Source: Acidobacteriota bacterium (lineage in GTDB: Bacteria > Acidobacteriota > Vicinamibacteria > Vicinamibacterales > 2-12-FULL-66-21). Taken from it: DNA of 17,000 nt. Below are positions 1-5,023 of the stretch, one piece after another. Location of the stretch: the NCBI GenBank assembly GCA_020200195.1, contig JAIVJE010000069.1, positions 1 to 17,000 of the forward strand, written 5' to 3'. The notes beneath the pieces were generated by a model. It worked only from the letters and a program-made list of their open reading frames with translations. It made no database searches and was not told the origin of the DNA. The position numbers and the translations under genes are program-made. Position 1 is the stretch's first letter, and each line of letters starts with the position of its first letter.

Positions 1-72
1 GGTTTGCGGTCCGCACATCCGGATGTCCCGACGGGTACGACCACCGCCCGCCCGCCCAGTCAACCGGAGTGA
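1..72 (+). CDS. possible 3' end of an upstream gene (partial)
   Basis: From base 1 a reading frame is open for 23 codons and ends at TGA 70-72, three bases before the next ATG. The residues (GLRSAHPDVP... ending in PPSQPE) are low in information and match no family I recognise. The tight spacing to the next start is what one expects of a gene tail in an operon, but the other two frames are also open here, so the assignment is weak. Confidence 0.25.
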   Translation, partial: GLRSAHPDVPTGTTTARPPSQPE

Positions 73-75
73 CCC

Positions 76-321
76 ATGGTCGGCTGGACCCTCCGAATCA
101 TCCTCATTCTGCTGGTCGCGCGCGCACTCTGGCGGTTGACGAAGGGCGTGCTCGAAGGCGCCGGGTTCTCGCGTGATTCCGTGCCGTCAGGGGTAAAGCT
201 GGTGCGGGATCCGGTGTGCGGCGTATTCGTCGCGCCGGCGCGCGCGCTCAGCGCCGCCGCTGACGGGCAGACGCAGTATTTCTGTTCGGAGAAGTGCCGG
301 GCGGCGTGGCGCGGACGGTGA
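76..321 (+). CDS. small membrane-anchored YHS/TRASH-like protein (PP0621-type)
   Basis: This 81-residue protein begins with one hydrophobic segment (about residues 5-16, TLRIILILLVAR) and then carries a short metal-binding-like module: DPVCGVFV near residue 45 and YFCSEKCRAAW near the C-terminus. A DPVCG motif followed 25-30 residues later by FCSxxC is the signature of the YHS/TRASH group, small treble-clef-like domains thought to bind metal. Proteins with one membrane helix plus this module are common conserved hypotheticals (PP0621 family) with no established function. It lies 18 bp upstream of the aldolase on the same strand and may be cotranscribed with it, but nothing in the sequence ties it to the microcompartment. 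Confidence 0.7.
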   Translation: MVGWTLRIILILLVARALWRLTKGVLEGAGFSRDSVPSGVKLVRDPVCGVFVAPARALSAAADGQTQYFCSEKCRAAWRGR

Positions 322-339
322 CGAGGGAAGCGTACTCGC

Positions 340-1209
340 ATGACTGAGTCGCAGTTGCGCGCCGACATCGTCGAGGTCGGTCGCCGCTTGTACGCCCGCG
401 GCTACACGGCGTCGAATGACGGGAACATCAGCGCACGGCTCGGACGCGGGCGTCTGCTGATGACGCCGCGAAGCGTGTGTAAAGGCTTCATGACCCCGGA
501 GATGATGTGCATCACCGACCTCGATGGGGTGAAGCTCGCCGGCGACCGGGATCCGTCCTCCGAGATGCAGATGCATCTGGAGGTATACCGGAACCGCCCC
601 GACGTGAATGCCGTGGTCCACGCCCATCCGCCAACGGCCACCGGGTTTGCCGTCGCCGGCATCCCGCTCGATCGCGCCGTGCTGGCCGAGGTGGTGACCA
701 CGCTCGGCAGCGTCCCGATTGCGGACTACGCGACGCCATCGACCCGCGAGCTGCCGGACGCCGTGCGCAAATACGTCAAGGCGCACGACGGCATGCTGCT
801 CGCCAATCACGGCGCGCTCACGCTCGGAGCCGATCTGTTCGACGCGTACTACAAGATGGAGACCATCGAGCACTTCGCGAAGATCAGCCTCGTCGCACGC
901 ATGCTCGGCGGTGAACGCCTCCTGTCACGGGAAGAGGTGTCGAGGCTTCAGGGTCTCCGCGGGATGTACGGCATCGCCGCGCCGGCACCCATCTGCCCGG
1001 ATCCGCCCCCGCCGGCGACCGCAGGTGATGATGCGGACTGCCAGGTCGTGTTCGCGCCGTCATCCTCCTCCGCGCGCCTCATCGCTTCCGGCGCAGCTGG
1101 AGGCGGCGCGCGGCGTCCGGACGATCGGATAGGTGGCGACGTCGAAATTCGGCTAACATACCGCGAACTTACCGCGCTGATTGAGGAGGCGGTAAGACAG
1201 TTGAAGTAG
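340..1209 (+). CDS. class II aldolase (fuculose/rhamnulose-1-phosphate type) with C-terminal encapsulation peptide
   Basis: Residues 1 to about 220 are a class II aldolase/adducin domain. The Zn ligands are visible as H94 and H96 (VVHAHPP) and H157 (LLANHGAL), and the likely catalytic acid is E75 (SSEMQMH). Family members cleave L-fuculose- or L-rhamnulose-1-phosphate to DHAP and lactaldehyde, though the exact sugar cannot be read from sequence. Residues about 221-268 form a Pro/Gly/Ser-rich linker, and residues 269-289 form a predicted amphipathic helix (TYRELTALIEEAVRQLK). A flexible linker plus a terminal helix is how lumen enzymes are targeted to microcompartments. The shell genes follow about 100 bp downstream, so I infer an encapsulated aldolase producing a volatile aldehyde inside the shell. 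The ATG is preceded by a purine-rich GAGGGAAG. Confidence 0.88.
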   Translation: MTESQLRADIVEVGRRLYARGYTASNDGNISARLGRGRLLMTPRSVCKGFMTPEMMCITDLDGVKLAGDRDPSSEMQMHLEVYRNRPDVNAVVHAHPPTATGFAVAGIPLDRAVLAEVVTTLGSVPIADYATPSTRELPDAVRKYVKAHDGMLLANHGALTLGADLFDAYYKMETIEHFAKISLVARMLGGERLLSREEVSRLQGLRGMYGIAAPAPICPDPPPPATAGDDADCQVVFAPSSSSARLIASGAAGGGARRPDDRIGGDVEIRLTYRELTALIEEAVRQLK

Positions 1210-1214
1210 CTAGC

Positions 1215-1296
1215 AGCTATCAGCCATCAGCTTTCCGCTCTCAGCGCAGCAGTTCGGCCATTTACGCTGAAAGCTGAGAGCTGAGGGCTGATAGCT
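1215..1296. repeat. imperfect inverted repeat of the GCTGANA heptad type, upstream of BMC-H
   Basis: Left arm 1215-1245 and right arm 1266-1296 are reverse complements over 31 nt with about four mismatches, separated by a 20-nt loop. Both arms are built from a degenerate heptad (AGCTGAN / NTCAGCT). The hairpin lies between the aldolase stop (1207-1209) and the Shine-Dalgarno of the BMC-H gene (1301-1305), only a few bases before it. A related inverted repeat recurs at 15177-15277. Confidence 0.85.
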
Positions 1297-1300
1297 CAGT

Positions 1301-1305
1301 GGAGG
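1301..1305 (+). promoter_or_regulatory. ribosome binding site deciding the BMC-H start
   Basis: GGAGG at 1301-1305 sits 5 bases before ATG 1311. A GTG at 1299 in the same frame would overlap this site and has none of its own, so ATG 1311 is the better start. Confidence 0.8.
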
Positions 1306-1310
1306 CAGTA

Positions 1311-1604
1311 ATGGGTGAGGCTCTCGGCATGGTCGAGACCAAGGGACTGGTCGCGATGATTGAGGCGGCCGATGCGATGGTCAAAGCAGCCAAGGTGACG
1401 CTCGTCGGCTGGGAGAAAATCGGCGCCGGTTACGTGACCGCGATCGTGCGTGGCGACGTGGCCGCCGTCAAAGCGGCGACCGACGCCGGGGCCGCGGCGG
1501 CGCGCCGCGTCGGCGAGCTCGTGTCCGTGCACGTGATCCCGAGGCCGCACGCGAACCTCGAAGACGCGCTTCCGATCGGAAAGGCGACCGCAAACGCGAA
1601 ATGA
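1311..1604 (+). CDS. BMC-H hexameric microcompartment shell protein (PduA/CcmK type)
   Basis: This 97-residue single BMC domain (Pf00936 type) strongly resembles PduA: LGMVETKGLVAMIEAADAM at the N-terminus, the RGDVAAVKAATDAGAAAA segment after residue 47, and the HVIPRPH ending near residues 74-80. Hexamers of this fold tile the shell facets. The pore loop is KIGAGY (36-41), where PduA has KIGSGL. The Ala in place of Ser and the Tyr beside the pore may alter what passes. It is the only BMC-H in the window. The next gene overlaps it by 4 bp (ATGA), so the shell genes are translationally coupled. Confidence 0.97.
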   Translation: MGEALGMVETKGLVAMIEAADAMVKAAKVTLVGWEKIGAGYVTAIVRGDVAAVKAATDAGAAAARRVGELVSVHVIPRPHANLEDALPIGKATANAK

Positions 1605-1879
1605 TTCTCGCGAAGATAGTCGGGACCGTCGTGGCGACCCGCAAGGATGAGCGCCTCGTCAGTACCAAGCTTCTCGTCGCGCGGCCGATGGATCCGCGGG
1701 GCAAGGCGGAAGGCACTTACCTGGTCGCGGTGGACACCGTTGATGCCGGCGTCGGCGAAACGGTGCTGATCGTCAGCGGGAGCTCGGCGCGCATGGCTGC
1801 TGGCTTGAAAGACTGTCCCGTCGACGCGGCGGTGGTGGGCATCGTAGACAATATTGACGTGCACGAGTCCGGAACCTGA
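1601..1879 (+). CDS. BMC-P pentameric shell protein (EutN/CcmL family), copy 1
   Basis: This 92-residue EutN/CcmL-type protein (Pf03319) has the family features in order: an N-terminal AKIVGTVVATRKDERLVSTKLLVA strand pair, the DTVDAGVGETVLIV core (residues about 47-60) and the C-terminal VDAAVVGIVDNI. Pentamers of these proteins cap the vertices of microcompartment shells. The start overlaps the BMC-H stop by 4 bp, and the next gene begins one base after its TGA. Three different pentamer genes with a single hexamer gene is a layout seen in aldolase-containing (PVM-like) metabolosome loci. Confidence 0.96.
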   Translation: MILAKIVGTVVATRKDERLVSTKLLVARPMDPRGKAEGTYLVAVDTVDAGVGETVLIVSGSSARMAAGLKDCPVDAAVVGIVDNIDVHESGT

Positions 1880-1880
1880 C

Positions 1881-2147
1881 ATGCAGCTCGCACGCGTCAT
1901 CGGTGAAGTCGTGGCCAGCGTCAAGGACGTGAATCTCGCCGCCGCGACGCTGCTCGTGCTGCAACCATTGTCGGCATCCGGCGAGCCGGCGGGCCGCACC
2001 CTCGTGGCGCTCGACTCGGTTGGCGCCGGTGTCGGCGAGACCGTGTTCTTCGTGCGAGGCCGCGAGGCGGCGTTCCCGTTTTACCCGGCGGAGCCTCCGA
2101 CCGACGCCACGATCGTCGGAATCGTCGATCACTGGAGCACGGAGTAG
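1881..2147 (+). CDS. BMC-P pentameric shell protein (EutN/CcmL family), copy 2
   Basis: This 88-residue EutN/CcmL-type protein starts at ATG 1881 (MQLARVIGEVVAS), one base after the previous stop. A more upstream in-frame start at 1854 would add residues with no family resemblance and overlap the previous gene, so it is rejected. The core DSVGAGVGETVFFV and the end ATIVGIVDHW are typical. The loop before the last strand (about residues 62-77, with FPFYPAEPP) is aromatic- and proline-rich and differs from copies 1 and 3, so the three pentamers are not interchangeable duplicates. It is followed by a 39-bp gap. Confidence 0.95.
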   Translation: MQLARVIGEVVASVKDVNLAAATLLVLQPLSASGEPAGRTLVALDSVGAGVGETVFFVRGREAAFPFYPAEPPTDATIVGIVDHWSTE

Positions 2148-2186
2148 CGCCGACGCCGTCCGCACAGAGAGCCACACCGAAATCAC

Positions 2187-2465
2187 ATGCAGATCTGCCG
2201 AGTCGTGGGGACGGTCGTATCCACGCAGAAGAATCGGAAACTGCACGGAGCAAAGCTGATGCTCGTCCAGCCGCTGACGCTCGATGGTGAGGCGCGGGGC
2301 GTCGGTTTGCTCGCAATCGACTCAGTGGGCGCGGGTGTCGGAGAGAGGGTGCTCGTGGTCATTGAGGGCAAGGCGGCGGGAGATGCGCTCGGTCGGAAAG
2401 GCACCGCGGTCGACGCGGCGATCATCGGGATCGTGGATACCATCGAGCACGACGGGACCGCGTAA
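2187..2465 (+). CDS. BMC-P pentameric shell protein (EutN/CcmL family), copy 3
   Basis: This 92-residue EutN/CcmL-type protein has MQICRVVGTVVSTQKNRKL at the N-terminus, DSVGAGVGERVLVV in the core and VDAAIIGIVDTIEHD at the end. It is closer to copy 1 than to copy 2 in the loop region. The stop TAA is followed directly by the ATG of the next small gene (TAAATG), which ties that unknown gene to the shell operon. Confidence 0.95.
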   Translation: MQICRVVGTVVSTQKNRKLHGAKLMLVQPLTLDGEARGVGLLAIDSVGAGVGERVLVVIEGKAAGDALGRKGTAVDAAIIGIVDTIEHDGTA

Positions 2466-2681
2466 ATGGACGAGCAGGCGATTCGCGCGCTGATTAGAGA
2501 ATCCATCGCACGCCGGCTCGGACCTGGGTGCGAAGCCGATCCCGCCGGGCCCCGCCCGCTGCCGTTCACGGCCGATCCCAGCCACTACCGCTACGCACTC
2601 CCGAAGTCGGACGGCCCTTGCCTGATTGAGCCCTCCGTCACATGCAATCACTGCGGCTACTGCGAATCGCATGGGCACTAA
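2466..2681 (+). CDS. 71-residue protein: encapsulation-peptide-like helix plus Cys/His cluster
   Basis: I do not recognise a named family. Residues 3-19 (EQAIRALIRESIARRLG) form a predicted amphipathic helix with the same ALIxEx(V/I)xxxL pattern as the C-terminal tail of the aldolase. Residues 20-55 are Pro-rich and probably flexible. Residues 60-71 (CNHCGYCESHGH) hold C60, C63 and C66 with H62, H69 and H71, and C22 and C52 lie earlier. A CxxCxxC cluster could bind an Fe-S cluster or zinc. The ATG directly abuts the BMC-P stop, so coexpression with the shell is likely. My inference is a lumen-targeted metal- or cluster-carrying mini-protein, or an adaptor. It is too short for any of the usual core enzymes. 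Confidence 0.8.
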   Translation: MDEQAIRALIRESIARRLGPGCEADPAGPRPLPFTADPSHYRYALPKSDGPCLIEPSVTCNHCGYCESHGH

Positions 2682-2849
2682 AAGAATTGGCTCATCGGGG
2701 GATTTGGAAATCGGCTGATTGAATTGTCGATTAGCGATTGGGAATCGCGCGATTCACAAGAGCCCAACGCCCAAGCACCCAGGACGACAACGTTTCCCGT
2801 GCCCTCGCTCCCCACCCCCCTCGTTCCCCGCGGCCGCGTCGCTACGGTG
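2682..2849. repeat. non-coding spacer with degenerate CGATT-type repeats
   Basis: No gene is seen between the microcompartment locus and nth. The first 75 bases repeat variants of GATTnn/CGATT at roughly 7-base spacing (for example TCGGCTGATTGAATTG, then TCGATTAGCGATTGGG), ending in a perfect 14-bp palindrome GAATCGCGCGATTC at 2742-2755. The remainder is C-rich. No T-tract terminator was found. Confidence 0.5.
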
Positions 2850-2922
2850 ATGCGCAGGCTACGGGCTCGAACAGCCGGCGGTCGAGAAGATCGCGGAGGA
2901 GCAGCAGCAGGATCCGTTTCAG

Positions 2923-3477
2923 GTGCTCATCTCGACGATGCTGTCGGCACAGACACGGGATGCCGTGACGGCGGCCGCCTCGTCCCGACTGTTCCGGGGG
3001 GCCAGAACACCCCGGACGTTGGCGAAGCTTCCCGTCGCCGAGATCGAGCGGCTCATTTATCCGGTCAGCTTCTATCGGCACAAGGCCGTCCACGTGCGGC
3101 AGACGTGCGAGCAGATCATGTCGCGCTTCCAGGGCCGGGTGCCTTCGACGATGGAGGATCTGCTGACGCTGCCAGGTGTCGGGAGGAAGACCGCCAACCT
3201 CGTGCTGATCCTGGCGCACAGCAGCGCCGACAACATCTGCGTCGATACGCATGTGCACCGCATCGCGAACCGACTCGGGTGGGTGGCGACGCGCACACCC
3301 GAGGAAACCGAGCACGCCCTGTATGCCGTTGCGCGGCGGCGCTGGTGGCCGCTAATCAACCTGTACCTGGTCACGTGGGGACAGAACGTCTGCCGCCCCG
3401 TCTATCCGCTCTGCGGGGTTTGTGTTCTCGTCGACGTCTGTCCGAAAATCGGTGTGGTGAAGGCAGGCAAGGCGTAA
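2923..3477 (+). CDS. nth: endonuclease III (DNA glycosylase/AP lyase), 5' end disrupted
   Basis: Endonuclease III removes oxidised pyrimidines and nicks abasic sites in base excision repair. From GTG 2923 the protein has 184 residues, with the helix-hairpin-helix LPGVGRKTA (83-91, catalytic Lys K89), the catalytic Asp in VDTHVHR (D108) and the C-terminal 4Fe-4S ligands C157, C164, C167 and C173 in the canonical Cx6Cx2Cx5C spacing. The usual first helix is missing. Family-like sequence (YGLEQPAVEKIAEEQQQDPF) continues upstream in the same frame to about 2860, but a TGA at 2848-2850 closes that frame and it contains no ATG/GTG/TTG. An ATG at 2850 (MRRLRA) lies in another frame, so a short deletion near 2859 is likely. 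Whether the short form is functional is doubtful. Confidence 0.85.
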   Translation: MLISTMLSAQTRDAVTAAASSRLFRGARTPRTLAKLPVAEIERLIYPVSFYRHKAVHVRQTCEQIMSRFQGRVPSTMEDLLTLPGVGRKTANLVLILAHSSADNICVDTHVHRIANRLGWVATRTPEETEHALYAVARRRWWPLINLYLVTWGQNVCRPVYPLCGVCVLVDVCPKIGVVKAGKA

Positions 3478-3480
3478 AAA

Positions 3481-3551
3481 GGGACAAGGGAAAAGGGAAA
3501 AGGGAAAAAAGGGAAAAGGGAAAAGGGAAAAGGGAAAAGGGAAAAGGGAAG
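3481..3551 (+). repeat. (GGGAAAA)n purine tandem repeat
   Basis: About 70 bases consist of a 7-bp unit GGGAAAA repeated around nine times, with one longer A run near 3505 and a diverged first unit. The + strand has many GGG runs spaced by four A, which fits a G-quadruplex-capable pattern. The tract directly precedes the cyclophilin ATG (3556), and its last unit (AGGGAAGAG) may serve as the ribosome binding site. Confidence 0.9.
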
Positions 3552-3555
3552 AGCA

Positions 3556-4107
3556 ATGATTTCATTGGCGGTGCTCGTTGCGATCCTGGTCGCGCCCTCC
3601 TTTGCGCAGACGTCGCCAGGTGCGGGTCCGGTCATCGTGCTCGAGACGGCCAAGGGGACCATCGAGATCGAGACGTACCCCGAGGAGGCGCCGAAGACGG
3701 TGGCGCAGATAGTCGGGCTCGTCAAACGCGGCTTCTACAACGGCCTGCGCTTCCATCGCGCGGAGCCGAAGTTCCTGATTCAGGTCGGCGATCCCGGGAC
3801 CCGCAACATGGCGATGCAGGACCACTGGGGCCGCGCGGGCAGCGGCAAGGCGATTGGGGCCGCGGAAATCACGAAGAAGCGTACACACGTGCGCGGTGCA
3901 GTGGCGATGGCCTATGGGGGCACGGATCCGAAGGTGGCCGACAGCCAGTTCTACATTCTTCTACGGCCCGCGCCAGAGCTCGACGCGAAGTACACGGTCT
4001 TCGGTCGCGTCATCAAAGGAATGGATGTCGTGGCACGGATCCAAAAGACGGACGCCATCAAGAAGGCGTATCTGAAGGACGCATCTCCAGGGCCGGCAGG
4101 ACTTTGA
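3556..4107 (+). CDS. secreted cyclophilin-type peptidyl-prolyl cis-trans isomerase
   Basis: This 183-residue protein has an N-terminal hydrophobic signal sequence (residues 2-17, with a probable cleavage after SFA17) and a compact cyclophilin domain: VIVLETAKGTIEIETYPEEAPKTV, the catalytic FHR at 66-68 (R68 matching human Arg55), IQVGDPGTRN, and ADSQFYILL in the active-site strand, then YTVFGRVIKGMDVV. It catalyses cis-trans isomerisation of X-Pro bonds, here probably in the periplasm. The ending KKAYLKDASPGPAGL reaches 50 bp into the 3' end of the DUF72 gene on the opposite strand, an unusual convergent overlap. The start ATG follows the GGGAAAA tract. Confidence 0.93.
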   Translation: MISLAVLVAILVAPSFAQTSPGAGPVIVLETAKGTIEIETYPEEAPKTVAQIVGLVKRGFYNGLRFHRAEPKFLIQVGDPGTRNMAMQDHWGRAGSGKAIGAAEITKKRTHVRGAVAMAYGGTDPKVADSQFYILLRPAPELDAKYTVFGRVIKGMDVVARIQKTDAIKKAYLKDASPGPAGL

Positions 4108-5023
4108 CGATCCCCTTCAGGTCTGGGTAGCGCTCGACGAACTCCTCAGGATAGCCGCCTGGCAGATCCTGACCGAGCTGATGTTTCAGGATCGCCGCGT
4201 TCGCGACGGACTTCGCGGAGAAGTGATTGTTCGCATACAGGTAGGCCTTCTTCACTTCGCGCGACGCCTCGCGGGCCGCGTCGGCGAACGGCTCCAGCTC
4301 TCCAGCTGAATACAGATAGTTGTAACGGTCCTCCGATTTGTCGTGCGCCCACCAGTCCGCCGCATTGCGTCCGTGCAGCCGCAGGTAATAGAACGTGCGC
4401 ACGTTCGGGAGCAGGTTCTGACGGATCGAGAACCGGAACTTCGGCTCGTCGATCTGCGCCCACGCGGATCCCGAGGCCGAGAGAAGCTCGAGCGTCTCCA
4501 CGGGGCTGTCGCTCCAGGTTCGATGCCGCAGTTCGACCGCGAGCTGATAGTCGCGAAAGCGCTCGAGAAGCCATTCCAGATAGCCGCGATTGTCCGGTTC
4601 GTTGCGAAAGCTCGCGGGAAACTGCGCCAGCAGGGCGCCCAGCTTGCCCGCATCGGCGAGCGGATCGATCGCCGCGCGGAACTGGTCCACGTCCTTCGTT
4701 CCGAGATCCCAGGGATCCGCGCCCGTGGCTTTCTGGAACATCTCCGGGTGGGTGAATTTCTGGTACAGCTTCAACGAGAACTCGAACCCGGGTGGCGTGC
4801 GGGCCGCCCAGGCTTTCGCCGTCGCTGGCGCAGGCACGCCGTAGAAGGTGGAGTTGATCTCGACGGTGTTGAAGTGTTCAGCATAGAACGCGAGCTCGTC
4901 GAACTTGGGGATGCCTCGCGTTCGTCGCCGGCTCTGCGCGGTCACCGGATAGAAAATGCCGTTCCATGTGCCCTTGCCCGAGGGATAGTTCCACCCGGAC
5001 GTGCCGACGCGGATCTCGCTCAT
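4058..5023 (-). CDS. DUF72 (YecE-like) TIM-barrel protein
   Basis: This 321-residue DUF72 family protein opens with the family signature VGTSGWNYPSGKGTWNGIFYP and continues with FNTVEINSTFYGVPAPATAKAWAARTPPGFEFSLKL, LGALLAQFPASF (about residues 128-139) and VELRHRTW. The C-terminal region has AYLYANNHFSAKSVANA. Members fold as TIM barrels, and no biochemical function is established. The ATG overlaps the TAA of the upstream selenoprotein-like gene by one base (TAATG), so the two are likely translationally coupled and made together. The 3' end overlaps the cyclophilin gene on the other strand by 50 bp. Confidence 0.93.
   Translation of the reverse strand: MSEIRVGTSGWNYPSGKGTWNGIFYPVTAQSRRRTRGIPKFDELAFYAEHFNTVEINSTFYGVPAPATAKAWAARTPPGFEFSLKLYQKFTHPEMFQKATGADPWDLGTKDVDQFRAAIDPLADAGKLGALLAQFPASFRNEPDNRGYLEWLLERFRDYQLAVELRHRTWSDSPVETLELLSASGSAWAQIDEPKFRFSIRQNLLPNVRTFYYLRLHGRNAADWWAHDKSEDRYNYLYSAGELEPFADAAREASREVKKAYLYANNHFSAKSVANAAILKHQLGQDLPGGYPEEFVERYPDLKGIVKVLPALEMRPSDTPS

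Noticed and set aside
1215..1296. inverted repeat as a tRNA, riboswitch or rho-independent terminator
   Set aside because: No cloverleaf or known aptamer pattern, no T tract, and the arms are simple heptad repeats.
3481..3551. GGGAAAA repeats as a CRISPR array
   Set aside because: Units are 7 bp, with no spacers between them.
2724..4130. 468-codon open frame on the + strand
   Set aside because: It runs out of frame through both nth and the cyclophilin gene, has Arg/Gly-rich composition and no domain; a GC-driven shadow.
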